The notes: generated by a model not told the origin, from the sequence alone. Shown: positions 1-8,577, counted from the first letter of the stretch. The stretch is DNA of 64,000 nucleotides from an uncultured bacterium (GCA_950022495.1 CATLLJ010000001.1:1-64000); one strand, 5' to 3'. Numbers and translations are program-made.

Positions 1-211
1 ATTATTTTAGTGCAAATTAGTGCAAATTTAAGAACAAAAGTGCAAGAAAAGACCACCAAATCTCAACTCTCAAAATCAGCCTCAAACTCCCAATAACTCG
101 GCATTTCTACCCAAAATCAAGCGTCCCAAATATCCAGTGTAATTTAAATGAACTAAGATTTATTTTAACCTATTTATCAACCTATACGAATTCAAGAATT
201 GTTAATAGCAA
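1..211. other. Non-coding stretch downstream of tRNA-Ser
   Basis: No ORF with coding character is seen on either strand. The first 50 bases contain three spaced copies of a short word (tagtgcaaat, tagtgcaaat, agtgcaag), which look like a small degenerate direct repeat. This stretch lies beyond the 3' end of the tRNA-Ser gene, a common place for integrated elements, but no integrase or attachment repeat is visible. Confidence 0.4.
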
Positions 212-235
212 AAAAGAGCCTTTGCAGACTCTTTT
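212..235 (-). terminator. Rho-independent terminator of tRNA-Ser
   Basis: Read on the minus strand, a 7-bp stem (aaaagag / ctctttt) closes a loop and is followed by a T run. It lies six bases past the tRNA-Ser 3' end. Confidence 0.6.
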
Positions 236-241
236 AAAATT

Positions 242-328
242 AGGAGGAGGTGGGATTCGAACCCACGGTACGCTCGCACGTACGACGGTTTTCAAGACCG
301 CTCCGATCAACCGCTCTGGCACTCCTCC
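242..328 (-). tRNA. tRNA-Ser (anticodon TGA)
   Basis: The minus strand folds as a class II tRNA of 87 nt. The acceptor stem is GGAGGAG/CTCCTCC, the anticodon loop is CTTGAAA (anticodon TGA), there is a long variable arm (gtacgtgcgagcgtac), and the T loop is GTTCGAATC. No 3' CCA is encoded. The base after the acceptor stem is T rather than the G usual for serine tRNAs, so the exact 3' base should be checked with a covariance model. Confidence 0.95.
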
Positions 329-442
329 AAGCAATTGTTTCAGATGTATTATTATATTACCAACTCAAAATTAATTGTCAAGAACTTATTTTTAAATTAA
401 CTGTATGATTTATATATCTATCAAAAATGTTATCTTTAATTT

Positions 443-919
443 ATGGAGCAAAATAATATATCAAACAAACAAATCCGAAAGACTTCAACTTTTAAACTAA
501 TATTTCTTACTATTATTACTTTTGGAATTTACTGGTATGTATGGTTATGGAAGCTCATTACTGATATTAACAAATTATATCCAGCTAAGGGAAAATGTAT
601 ACACAGATATAACTGGTTCTGTACTCTTATCGGACTTGATATTATTTCAATTATTCTAGACTTAAAAGGTATTCAGTCTAAATTTATTATTAATATTGCA
701 GATATTTGCTGGATGTTTATAAATCTTATATTGACTTTACAAATTCTAAAAAATATTGAGCGATTTGTGAAAGAAAAATTTGACATTGTAATAAATCACA
801 ATGTATTTGGATGGCTATTTTTCGGAAGTTTTTATGTCAATTATAAAATTAACCGCTTGAATAAAAGTATCCAAAAAGGAATTGACGAAAAAATCTTACA
901 GTTAAAACTATTTAACTAA
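443..919 (+). CDS. DUF4234-like small membrane protein
   Basis: This 158-residue protein starts with a polar segment, followed at residues 15-40 by a hydrophobic stretch with the signature FGIYWYVWLWKL, which resembles the GIY..YW core of DUF4234. Further hydrophobic segments lie around residues 60-100 and 120-135, so three to four membrane passes are likely. The function of the family is unknown. No Shine-Dalgarno sequence is visible before the ATG. The gene converges on its neighbour across a shared hairpin terminator. The family call is a motif judgement. Confidence 0.65.
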   Translation: MEQNNISNKQIRKTSTFKLIFLTIITFGIYWYVWLWKLITDINKLYPAKGKCIHRYNWFCTLIGLDIISIILDLKGIQSKFIINIADICWMFINLILTLQILKNIERFVKEKFDIVINHNVFGWLFFGSFYVNYKINRLNKSIQKGIDEKILQLKLFN

Positions 920-922
920 CAA

Positions 923-948
923 AAAACAGCTTTTTAAAAGCTGTTTTA
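923..948. terminator. Bidirectional terminator
   Basis: The stem aaaacagctttt / aaaagctgtttt has A and T runs on both sides, between two convergent genes. Confidence 0.75.
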
Positions 949-956
949 TTGTTTTA

Positions 957-1613
957 TTATAAATTTGATGAAGCTATTAAATCACTAAAAGAACGATATT
1001 GCTCCGATGCTGCAATTTCATTAAATAATTCAACAGGAGCTTTTACTTCAGAAGTAAGAACTTTTACTTTTCCCGGACTTTTATAATTAACTTTCAAAGT
1101 TCCAACCCCTCTTAATTCTTGAAATTCCATTGCGTCTAAAATATTTCTGACTGAAGGTTCTCCCTGTGCATAATGAGAATAATGCATGAAAGTATCAGAT
1201 TTTAACCCTGCTTCACCTTTTGCACTCATATTAAATATTACTCCTGCTTCATTCGACAAAACTCTGGTTTCAGAAGTATTTATTACACCTTCTGCATTTC
1301 GAGTTAGTGTATTTATAGTAAGTGCACCCTGTTTACTATTTTTACCAGGGCAGCTTTTATTCAAAAACACATCAATAAATGTTTGTGCAGTCTCTGAAAA
1401 AGATTTTGGAAACAAACGCTCACACACAGACCTTAATGATAATCCTTGCGATTTACTTAAACGAGAAGATATAAAGGCATCCAATCCTCCATTAAACTCA
1501 AAATGAGCTTGTGCCTTACCTGCATTTTCCGACCTTACAAGCCTTCTAAGCTTTTGAAGTTCTGAGACATTATTTACCCCTAATGCTCGACCAACAGTTA
1601 ACATATTTCCCAT
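957..1613 (-). CDS. Hypothetical protein, unknown function
   Basis: The track ORF starts at 1637, but the second ATG (MGNMLTVGRALG) at 1613 has a strong AAGGGGG box 8-10 bases upstream and is the likely start, giving 218 residues. No signal peptide or membrane segment is seen. The sequence is mixed alpha/beta with an even charge distribution and I do not recognise a family. It sits alone downstream of the GtrA-like gene on the same strand, 37 bases away, and may share its transcript. Probably lineage-specific. Confidence 0.6.
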   Translation of the reverse strand: MGNMLTVGRALGVNNVSELQKLRRLVRSENAGKAQAHFEFNGGLDAFISSRLSKSQGLSLRSVCERLFPKSFSETAQTFIDVFLNKSCPGKNSKQGALTINTLTRNAEGVINTSETRVLSNEAGVIFNMSAKGEAGLKSDTFMHYSHYAQGEPSVRNILDAMEFQELRGVGTLKVNYKSPGKVKVLTSEVKAPVELFNEIAASEQYRSFSDLIASSNL

Positions 1614-1649
1614 ATAAATCCCCCTTTCATGAGACACATATATATTAAT

Positions 1650-2066
1650 CTATTTTTTTACTTTGAATGCAAAATATTTGAACAAAACATAAGTTACTAC
1701 AGAAACTAAAAATATTGATATAAACTGAGACACATATACATTTTTTATTGCAAATTTCACAAGCAGTTCTAATATTACCACATTTAATAAATAACTAACA
1801 GCCCATGTGGAGCAGCATTTTAAATATTCCTTCATGTAATTTCCTTTTGTACAAAACACAAAAAATTTCTGGTTAAAATACGAGAAAATTGAAGATATGG
1901 TCCACTGCAAAATAACACAAGCTTGATAATGTTCAGAACCCAAAATTAAAACAGCTATGGCAAATATTAAATATGATATAGCCGCATTTACTCCGCCGAT
2001 AAATAAAAACCTTAATTTATCCGGAATATTACACCAATTAGAATACATTTTTTGAATTAACGCCAT
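1650..2066 (-). CDS. GtrA-like four-helix membrane protein
   Basis: This 138-residue protein shows the GtrA family pattern: LRFLFIGGVNAAISYLIFA at the N-terminus, a conserved aromatic/Asn stretch (SSIFSYFNQKFFVF) after helix 2, and four hydrophobic segments. GtrA proteins are proposed to help move undecaprenyl-linked sugars across the inner membrane for decorating surface polysaccharide. No glycosyltransferase is adjacent. A TTG two codons upstream is the track start; the ATG is chosen here because neither has a clear ribosome binding site. Confidence 0.8.
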   Translation of the reverse strand: MALIQKMYSNWCNIPDKLRFLFIGGVNAAISYLIFAIAVLILGSEHYQACVILQWTISSIFSYFNQKFFVFCTKGNYMKEYLKCCSTWAVSYLLNVVILELLVKFAIKNVYVSQFISIFLVSVVTYVLFKYFAFKVKK

Positions 2067-2112
2067 AATCAAAGTTTAACATTAACATAATAAACCGCAA
2101 TAGATTTTATAT

Positions 2113-2147
2113 AAATAAAAAAAAGCTATGTACTGAGGTGCATAGCT
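2113..2147 (-). terminator. Minus-strand hairpin with T tail, no gene upstream
   Basis: On the minus strand the stem AGCTATG/CATAGCT is followed by eight T residues, the form of a Rho-independent terminator. It sits upstream of the GtrA-like gene, not after a gene, so it could end a small RNA or leader transcribed from about 2200-2350. Confidence 0.45.
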
Positions 2148-2361
2148 GTTGATTAGGGATATGTGTATCTTAGTCTCTAAGGAGTATATTGTTATGTTAT
2201 CATTTCCTCAAAATTTGTAATCATTCAAATTGATGAGATTTTAAATATTATTTTTACATCTTTTAGTGTATTGCCACTTTAAAATATAAAGTTTTCAATA
2301 TATTTTACTAAAAGTTAATTTCTGTTATAATACTATTAAATAAAAAAGGGAGAAGGCTGGT

Positions 2362-2853
2362 ATGAAAAAAACTATTATGATATCTACGTTAGTAATTGCA
2401 TTTACTATTGGAATTACAAATGTTTTAGCATCTGAATATACAAAATTTTCATCCACATTTATCAAAAAATTTAAAGATTGCGATTATTACGAAGAAACTA
2501 CAAATTCAGAATTTGAAGGAAATGCATTTTCAACAAACAGAAAAATTATAGGATGGAAAAATGGTTTTTGTAAATATCAAGAAACCATAAAGTCAAAAGA
2601 AGGGAATTATCAATTAGATTGCTTATTCTCAAGCTTACAGGTTGACGATCTTTACTATTCAATGAAAGACAAATCCAAAACTCCTGAGTCCTATGAACTT
2701 GAAATGTTTGGAGAACAAAAAGACCCCAAAACCGGAAAAATTAAATATGTAAAAACCGGCTCAACAACAATAAAAGGAAATAAAGCCTATATTACATGGG
2801 CAAAATATCAAAACAATCCATATTTTTGCAGACCTCAAAAATTATCAAAATAA
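2362..2853 (+). CDS. Secreted hypothetical protein
   Basis: This 163-residue protein has a clear signal peptide at residues 1-23 (MKKTIMISTLVIAF..., cleavage near VLA-SEY). The mature part is rich in Lys, Tyr and Asp with four Cys, consistent with an exported beta-rich protein. A purine-rich site (AAAGGGAGAAGG) precedes the ATG. It is a monocistronic gene flanked by terminators. No family is recognised. Confidence 0.7.
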   Translation: MKKTIMISTLVIAFTIGITNVLASEYTKFSSTFIKKFKDCDYYEETTNSEFEGNAFSTNRKIIGWKNGFCKYQETIKSKEGNYQLDCLFSSLQVDDLYYSMKDKSKTPESYELEMFGEQKDPKTGKIKYVKTGSTTIKGNKAYITWAKYQNNPYFCRPQKLSK

Positions 2854-2857
2854 AATT

Positions 2858-2894
2858 GAAAAAGAGCCTGATTAGTAATAATCAGGCTCTTTTA
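2858..2894. terminator. Bidirectional terminator
   Basis: The stem aaagagcctgatta / taatcaggctcttt has a 4-nt loop and A/T flanks between convergent genes. Confidence 0.85.
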
Positions 2895-2906
2895 TTTATA
2901 TATTAG

Positions 2907-3704
2907 TTATGCAGATTTCTTTTCAGCGTTATCGTTTTTATGAACGAATTTGTTACTTATCCAAGTTGCAATAGGGGTAACGGCTACCGGCGATAAGAAT
3001 CTATAAACAGTACCAAATACTACTAATGATTTAAGTATTTGTAAACCTCTAAGATCTTTTTCTAATTCCGGAGCTTTTACATGTTTTTCAATATAACTTA
3101 GAACTGTAGCTGGTCTATATTTTGTACCTTTTGCAATGGTTCCGTTAGCAATACCTTTTTGATGAGCTTCTTTATGTTTTCTAGCAAATTCTGCAAAGTT
3201 TTTAGCTAAATCTTTGCCGTCTTCGCCAAGGTATTTTTTAGCATATTTTAAAGAAACATTCTTTTCCCATGTGCCATCTAATGCATCATCAATAAGATAA
3301 GAACCAACAGTTGACATCAAGAAAGTTAACCCCTGGTTAATTGCAAGAGTTTTCTTTCTATCTTCGTCTAATTGATTATTTCTTAATGTTTGAGTCATAT
3401 ACATGCCGGAAATAATAACTGAACCTGCAACCTGCATGTGATTTACTATACGACCTAATCTATCACCTTGATTTGCTAGAATTTTTGCTAATTTTGATTG
3501 ATATAATCTTGCGGTATAATTTTTAGCTAACCAGTCAGTAGATTTATCAACAGCTTTTTTGAACGGATCTAAGAATTTAGAATTTGTTGCCGCTGTAAAT
3601 GTCGGCTGAGAATAAGCTGAACCTGCAAATTTTCTTGCACCGGCAGATAAGGTATTATTTCTATATGTTTGATTATTGTAATTTGTATTTAACGTAATAT
3701 TCAT
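2907..3704 (-). CDS. Hypothetical membrane-associated protein with N-terminal F-T motif
   Basis: This 265-residue protein has an Asn/Thr-rich N-terminus with the short motif QPTFTA near residue 35. Lys-rich amphipathic helices follow, with hydrophobic patches near residues 90-105, 120-145 and 225-250. There is no classical signal peptide. The ATG overlaps the stop of the upstream gene (TAATG), so the two are translationally coupled and probably act together. I do not recognise the family. The related layout of its neighbour (motif, then paired hydrophobic segments) suggests two members of one lineage-specific class. Confidence 0.6.
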   Translation of the reverse strand: MNITLNTNYNNQTYRNNTLSAGARKFAGSAYSQPTFTAATNSKFLDPFKKAVDKSTDWLAKNYTARLYQSKLAKILANQGDRLGRIVNHMQVAGSVIISGMYMTQTLRNNQLDEDRKKTLAINQGLTFLMSTVGSYLIDDALDGTWEKNVSLKYAKKYLGEDGKDLAKNFAEFARKHKEAHQKGIANGTIAKGTKYRPATVLSYIEKHVKAPELEKDLRGLQILKSLVVFGTVYRFLSPVAVTPIATWISNKFVHKNDNAEKKSA

Positions 3705-4510
3705 TATTTAACACCTCCTGCAAATTTAGATAAATCAGGTTTAACTGGAGATGCCACATTTTGAACAGGTTCCTGAACAGGAGCTGCAGGGGCCTTTGCT
3801 TTTTTCTCTATACCAAATACGTATTTCAAAATCGGAGGAATTAAAGCAACTGTCAACATTGCTTTAACAATACCGAATACAAATACATCCGGTGCCATAT
3901 TCAAGGCTTTAGATACTTTTTCTAATGTTGACTTATCTATTCCGGTAAGTTTTCCGTCTTTACTGAATTTACCAAAAATATTTAAGAATTTTTCATTTAC
4001 GAATTTTGCATCTTTAAGAAGTTCTTCTTTAGTAATCTTTCCAACATTTTCTGGTGTAAGTTTTTCAATTACTTTTTCTGCATCTTTCATAAATTTCTTT
4101 GCACTTTTACCCAGCGGATACATAACTACATTTGCAAATCCGAAACCGATTATTCCGGAAGCAATTGAGTGACCTGATGCATAAATTTTGTCATCCTTAT
4201 CTTTTTTACCAGGTAATGACATGATTGCAAGAGGTCTAAATCCTGCTGCTAACACAAGAGCTACGAGGTTTTGTGCAATTACGGTATGATCATTACAAAG
4301 ATCAATCATCATCTTCAAAAATCCCTTAGAAGACTTAGCGGCAGCTCCGTTTAAACCCGTAAAGCTACCGCTATAATAATATCCTCTATTCATATTTTTA
4401 ATGTCACACAAATCCGCACTCTTTTTCATACTCTCCAGCCCATACTTTGGCTTATGTTTGAGTTTGTTCCCTGAAGTGGGATAATTTTTTTTAATTGAGT
4501 CTATATTCAT
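3704..4510 (-). CDS. Hypothetical membrane-associated protein with N-terminal SFTG motif
   Basis: This 268-residue protein carries the motif SGSFTGLNG around residues 47-55 after a Lys/Tyr-rich leader. Hydrophobic segments (VIAQNLVALVLAAGFRPL, SGIIGFGFANVVMYPLG and AMLTVALIPPILKYVFG) suggest two or three membrane contacts. The C-terminal tail is Pro/Ala/Val-rich. It is the first gene of a two-gene operon. The same F-T-G style motif recurs in unrelated proteins of this window. Function unknown. Confidence 0.6.
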   Translation of the reverse strand: MNIDSIKKNYPTSGNKLKHKPKYGLESMKKSADLCDIKNMNRGYYYSGSFTGLNGAAAKSSKGFLKMMIDLCNDHTVIAQNLVALVLAAGFRPLAIMSLPGKKDKDDKIYASGHSIASGIIGFGFANVVMYPLGKSAKKFMKDAEKVIEKLTPENVGKITKEELLKDAKFVNEKFLNIFGKFSKDGKLTGIDKSTLEKVSKALNMAPDVFVFGIVKAMLTVALIPPILKYVFGIEKKAKAPAAPVQEPVQNVASPVKPDLSKFAGGVK

Positions 4511-4754
4511 TTCGCACCACTTAAAATAATTAACTGCTACACATTCATTTTAAATCAAAGAATATATTTTTTTGCTACATCATTACAAAAATGTTACAAT
4601 TAAATGTACTTTATACAACTTATTCCAAATATACCTATTTAGACTTTGTAAAGTAATTTTTACCAGCAAAAAAAGTAGTACAGTACCCACTCCGGCGAGG
4701 AGTTGAAAAAAAAGGTTTTTTGCATTATCTTTAGTGTAAGAAGGGGCTATATAA
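4511..4754. other. Divergent intergenic region
   Basis: AT-rich spacer between the operon ending at 2907 and the HEAT repeat gene. It must hold promoters in both directions, but no clean -35/-10 pair stands out. The only strong signal is the purine-rich site AAGAAGGGG before the GTG at 4755. Confidence 0.35.
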
Positions 4755-5714
4755 GTGGATAATAACATAGATCTTAATCTTAGATTAATTTCCGAAGATT
4801 GTGGCATATTTAGCAAAGCCACACCCGATGTTATTATATCCAATATTGATAAATTACAAAAATCATATACTGAAGACGAAGTTGTAAAAATATATAATTA
4901 TATGCTTCAAAATGCACAGAACCCCGACATTATAATGTATCTTATACGATGCGTAGATATGTATAGAAAAGCATCCAGTCTTGAAATTCTTGTTGATATT
5001 TTATTGTTAAGAAACGGTAATTACCAGAATTCAGAACTCAAAGAAAAATATATTAATATAAGAGTTATGTGTGCAAAAGCTATTGCAAACCAGAAAAATA
5101 CAGATGCCGTTTCATCACTATTATATTGTCTTAACAATAAAGATGAACACTACAAAGTCCGTCTTGCATGTGCCGATGCTTTGGGCAGGATAGGAGATCG
5201 GTTTGCTGTTGCACCGCTGATTGAAGTTGTTCAGGATGAAAATGAAAAATCTGTATATTTAAGAGAATCCGCAGTATCAGCACTCGGATTACTGGGAGAT
5301 ACAAGAGCACTGGATCCTATTATTAATATTCTTGAAACAAAGCAAGGCATCATGGATAAATTTTCTTTCCTGAAAGAACGTGCTATTGAAGCTATTATTA
5401 AAATGGGATTTGGTGAAAACGAAAGAGTTTTTAAGGCTTTAAAAAACTCCCTGTCTGATGAATCGTCACAGGTTAGAATAAATGCAATTGAAGCACTTAT
5501 GGAAAGCGACCATCCAAAAGCATTTGAAACAATAAAAAATGTACTTTCTGAAGATAATGATGACGAAGTTAAAAAGAATGCAATGATTGCACTTTACAAC
5601 ATGTCAGACAGAAGTATTTTAGACGAAATAATCAAATCACCTAAATTTTCAGATAATCTAAAAATGGAAGCTGTAAATATTCTTGATGAATATGAAACAG
5701 ATGATGAGGAATAA
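4755..5714 (+). CDS. HEAT repeat protein
   Basis: This 319-residue all-helical protein contains PBS-lyase-type HEAT repeats, clearest at residues 110-290 (RLACADALGRIGDRFAVAPL, LRESAVSALGLLGDTRALDPI, RINAIEALMESDHPKAFETI, VKKNAMIALYNMSDRSIL). These repeats normally form a protein-binding solenoid; in cyanobacteria related repeats occur in phycobilin lyases, but no bilin enzyme is nearby. The start is GTG, backed by AAGAAGGGG. It is four bases upstream of queC, so the two are co-transcribed. The binding partner is unknown. Confidence 0.8.
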   Translation: MDNNIDLNLRLISEDCGIFSKATPDVIISNIDKLQKSYTEDEVVKIYNYMLQNAQNPDIIMYLIRCVDMYRKASSLEILVDILLLRNGNYQNSELKEKYINIRVMCAKAIANQKNTDAVSSLLYCLNNKDEHYKVRLACADALGRIGDRFAVAPLIEVVQDENEKSVYLRESAVSALGLLGDTRALDPIINILETKQGIMDKFSFLKERAIEAIIKMGFGENERVFKALKNSLSDESSQVRINAIEALMESDHPKAFETIKNVLSEDNDDEVKKNAMIALYNMSDRSILDEIIKSPKFSDNLKMEAVNILDEYETDDEE

Positions 5715-5717
5715 TAA

Positions 5718-6386
5718 ATGGTAAAATCAATTATATTATTATCAGGCGGACTTGATTCATTAGTCAGCCTTGGCTTAAAAAAAGAAGAACTAAACATAAC
5801 ACTTGCATTAACTTTTGATTACGGTCAAAAATCCGTGCAAACAGAAATTGAAGCCTCTAAAAAAATTTGTGATTATTATAATATTGAACATAAAGTAATC
5901 AAATTAGATTGGTTAAAACAAATTACCCATACGTCTTTAGTTTCAGAAGCTTCAGTTCCGACGGGAAAAGATTTAGAAAGACCGGAAGAGTCAGCTAAAT
6001 CAGTATGGGTGCCAAACAGGAACGGTTTATTTCTAAATATTGCCGGAAGTTTTGCTGATTCAGAAAATTACGATTATATATTAATAGGAGCAAATAAAGA
6101 AGAAGCACAAACATTCCCCGATAATACAATAGATTTTATTAATGCAATCAATAAAGAATTTGAATATTCCACTCAAAAAAAGCCTAAAGTTTGTGCCCCC
6201 TTGATAAATTATATTAAAAATGATATAGTCATGTTAGCTCTGAAGCATAATATTCCGTTAGACCTGACTAGAAGCTGTTATCAAGGCGGAGAGAGACATT
6301 GCGGAATATGTGAATCATGTTCAAGATTAAAACATGCACTTGAAGCAAATCATGAAACTTACTACAAAAAAATATTGTTCGGATAA
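5718..6386 (+). CDS. queC: 7-cyano-7-deazaguanine synthase QueC
   Basis: QueC converts 7-carboxy-7-deazaguanine to preQ0 with ATP and ammonia, in queuosine biosynthesis. The 222-residue protein has the PP-loop SGGLDS at residues 9-14 and the C-terminal zinc-binding cluster C...GGERHCGICESC near residue 190-205, both diagnostic. Length is normal. No other que genes and no preQ1 riboswitch are seen in the window, so the rest of the pathway lies elsewhere or the cell salvages intermediates. It is transcribed with the HEAT gene upstream and the DUF366 gene downstream. Confidence 0.95.
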   Translation: MVKSIILLSGGLDSLVSLGLKKEELNITLALTFDYGQKSVQTEIEASKKICDYYNIEHKVIKLDWLKQITHTSLVSEASVPTGKDLERPEESAKSVWVPNRNGLFLNIAGSFADSENYDYILIGANKEEAQTFPDNTIDFINAINKEFEYSTQKKPKVCAPLINYIKNDIVMLALKHNIPLDLTRSCYQGGERHCGICESCSRLKHALEANHETYYKKILFG

Positions 6387-6390
6387 AGGG

Positions 6391-6945
6391 ATGAAAACAC
6401 ATTTTATAGAAAACGAAATAAAATATATAGGTTCTCAACTTGCACCGCACTGGATTTATAAAAACTTTAAAATTCAGGGGGATGCAATTGTTGCTTTTAT
6501 TGGAGAATGCGAAGTTCAATTAACTGAAATGGTTGATATTGAAGACGTTATCAATAACGAACCTATTTACAGCAAATATATGCTTAGTTTCATCACTGAA
6601 CAATTTAATGTAAATCTTGTTGAAGGAGTTTTTAGACAAAGATTGTTGATGTGCATAATTAAAGAAGCTCTGGAAAAACGAGGTTTCTTAGTTAAAAGAA
6701 ACGGTGATGATTTGTTTGTTAATGATAAAAAATTATCAGTTTCTATTGCTACAAAATCGTTAACTTCTATATTGATACATACCGGAATAAATATTTTATC
6801 GGAAGGTGCCCCGATACCAGTATCAGGATTGGAAAGCGACCTTGGTATTAAGGATATTAAAGAATTTGCATTAGAAGTAATGAAAAATTATAGTGAAGAA
6901 GTTGATGATATAGTATTAGCAAGTACAAAAGTCAGAGGTGTATAA
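6391..6945 (+). CDS. DUF366 family protein
   Basis: The real start is the ATG at 6391 (MKTHFIENEIKYIGSQLAPHW), preceded by ATAAAGGG; the track ORF begins in the queC tail. The 184-residue product matches the DUF366 layout: the N-terminal YIGSQL..HWI motif, a central EDV segment, and a C-terminal HTGINI region, SEGAPIPVSGL and GI..I..FA. The fold may be related to lipoate/biotin ligase-like enzymes, but the function is not established. It lies four bases after queC and two before the SPOR gene. Confidence 0.8.
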   Translation: MKTHFIENEIKYIGSQLAPHWIYKNFKIQGDAIVAFIGECEVQLTEMVDIEDVINNEPIYSKYMLSFITEQFNVNLVEGVFRQRLLMCIIKEALEKRGFLVKRNGDDLFVNDKKLSVSIATKSLTSILIHTGINILSEGAPIPVSGLESDLGIKDIKEFALEVMKNYSEEVDDIVLASTKVRGV

Positions 6946-6947
6946 TT

Positions 6948-7679
6948 ATGCTTAAAGATACAGACAAATATGAAAATGATACAACTCACTTTACATACAA
7001 CGAATACAAAAAGAAAGTGAAAAGGACACCGAACAAAGATGTCATGATATTTGCTTCTGTATTTATTATCGGAGTATTAATTATTCTCGGGTTTGCAAAA
7101 ATCTTATCACCGAATGTTGATGTTGGAATAACAGTAGATAATGAAATAGCTTCATCTGTTGAGGATGAATCTACAGGTTCTGTAATTGATGACAGATTAA
7201 AACGCTTCCAGCTTGAAGATACTGGCAAAAAAGATAAAGAAGAGGAAATGTTTTCACCGGAACTCGATGAAAAAGTTGTTTTACCAAAACAGAGAAAGAA
7301 AACTGTCGGAGAAATGGAAGCCCAGATGGCTGACTTGATGAACTCAAAAAAAGCAGAACAACAAGCTGAAAAAGAAGCTAATAAAAAGCATTCAACAGAA
7401 GAACAGCCTCAAACTTCACAGGAAAAGAAAGCCCAGACAACTCAACCTGCACAAATTGTGAACGCAAAAGTTGTTGTAGGTTACTATGCAACAGAAAAAC
7501 AGGCAGAGGTTGCTAAATCAATTATGCAGGATGCCGGAGTTAATACAACACCTGTTGTTAAAAACCTCGGAGGTTATTATACTTTGCAGGTTGGAGCATA
7601 TACCTCAAGAGAAAAAGCTCAGCAGGCTGCTAATAACTTATTAAAAAGCAACTTCCCTGCAAGAGTTATTACCGAATAA
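6948..7679 (+). CDS. SPOR domain protein
   Basis: This 243-residue bitopic membrane protein has a basic cytoplasmic N-terminus (1-28) and one transmembrane helix at about residues 29-48 (VMIFASVFIIGVLIILGFAKIL). A long polar Glu/Lys/Gln-rich linker leads to a C-terminal SPOR domain at about 170-243 (VVVGYYATEKQAEVAKSIMQ ... YYTLQVGAYTSREKAQQAANNL). SPOR domains bind glycan strands denuded of stem peptides and usually bring proteins to the division septum. Last gene of the queC run. Confidence 0.88.
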   Translation: MLKDTDKYENDTTHFTYNEYKKKVKRTPNKDVMIFASVFIIGVLIILGFAKILSPNVDVGITVDNEIASSVEDESTGSVIDDRLKRFQLEDTGKKDKEEEMFSPELDEKVVLPKQRKKTVGEMEAQMADLMNSKKAEQQAEKEANKKHSTEEQPQTSQEKKAQTTQPAQIVNAKVVVGYYATEKQAEVAKSIMQDAGVNTTPVVKNLGGYYTLQVGAYTSREKAQQAANNLLKSNFPARVITE

Positions 7680-7717
7680 AAATTAACTTCCAATGTAATC
7701 CTGAGTACATTTACCAC

Positions 7718-7746
7718 TTGTAAAATTCTTATATTTTACATATAAT
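7718..7746 (+). promoter_or_regulatory. Promoter of the kdsA operon
   Basis: TTGTAA, a 17-base spacer and a perfect TATAAT. The expected start of transcription, about 7 bases after the -10 box, falls on or next to the kdsA ATG at 7753, so the mRNA may be leaderless. Confidence 0.7.
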
Positions 7747-7752
7747 CTGGTT

Positions 7753-8577
7753 ATGGAAAATATTAAGAGAATTAAATTAAGGGATTTTGAGATTGGCGGA
7801 GATAAATTAACTATTTTAGCCGGTCCTTGTGCTATTGAGAGCAAAGAAATTTTAGATGAAACTGCAAAAGGTTTGAAAGAAATTACGAAAGAATTGGATA
7901 TAAATTTTGTATTCAAATCATCTTTTGATAAAGCTAATCGTTCTTCAATTACCTCATTTAGAGGTCCGGGAATGGAAAAAGGTCTTGCAATGCTGCAAGA
8001 AATTAAAGATAAATACGATTTGCCGATTGTAACTGATATTCATACACCTGATCAAGCAGCACCGGTTGCAGAAGTTGCTGATATTTTGCAAATTCCTGCA
8101 TTTTTATGCAGACAGACTGATTTACTTGTTGCAGCTGCAAAAACAGGCAAAATTGTAAATATTAAAAAGGGTCAATTCCTTGCCCCTGAACAAATGGGAA
8201 GCCTTGTAAAAAAAGTTGAAGATTCAGGCAATTCAAATATAATGCTTACAGACAGAGGAACTTCTTTTGGTTATAACAATTTAGTTACCGATTTTAGAGG
8301 AATTCCTTTAATGCAGGAATTCGGATACCCTGTTGTATTTGATGCAACCCACAGTGTTCAGTTACCGGGAGCAAACGGACTATGTTCCGGAGGCGATAGA
8401 AGATTTGTTCCTGTCTTAGCAAAAGCAGCTATGGCAGTTGGGGCAAATGTTTTATTCTTTGAAATTCACCCAGATCCGGATAAAGCACTTTGCGATGGAC
8501 CAAATATGGTTGCATTAAAAGATGCTAAAGAATTATTCTCTACTTGTAAGAAAATATTTGAACTGGTAAGAGGATAG
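7753..8577 (+). CDS. kdsA: 3-deoxy-8-phosphooctulonate synthase
   Basis: KdsA condenses phosphoenolpyruvate with arabinose 5-phosphate to KDO 8-phosphate, the first step to the KDO of lipopolysaccharide. The 274-residue TIM barrel shows LAGPCAIES, FKSSFDKANRSS, TDIHTPDQAAPVAEVADILQIPAFLCRQTDL and FDATHSVQLPG, all typical. It indicates a Gram-negative outer membrane. The ATG has no Shine-Dalgarno sequence and sits just after a strong -10 box. It is first in a four-gene run with an MBL hydrolase, pheS and an RseP-type protease. Confidence 0.95.
   Translation: MENIKRIKLRDFEIGGDKLTILAGPCAIESKEILDETAKGLKEITKELDINFVFKSSFDKANRSSITSFRGPGMEKGLAMLQEIKDKYDLPIVTDIHTPDQAAPVAEVADILQIPAFLCRQTDLLVAAAKTGKIVNIKKGQFLAPEQMGSLVKKVEDSGNSNIMLTDRGTSFGYNNLVTDFRGIPLMQEFGYPVVFDATHSVQLPGANGLCSGGDRRFVPVLAKAAMAVGANVLFFEIHPDPDKALCDGPNMVALKDAKELFSTCKKIFELVRG

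Noticed and set aside
1-50. CRISPR-like repeats at the window start
   Set aside because: The tagtgcaaat word repeats only two or three times at irregular, very short spacing; no array.
1186-1506. 106-residue ORF antisense to the unknown gene at 957-1613
   Set aside because: Shadow frame; the minus-strand frame has the ribosome site and is longer.
4583-4843. 86-residue minus-strand ORF over the HEAT gene start
   Set aside because: It overlaps the HEAT gene start and the promoter region and has no ribosome site; the hydrophobic translation follows from AT-rich sequence.
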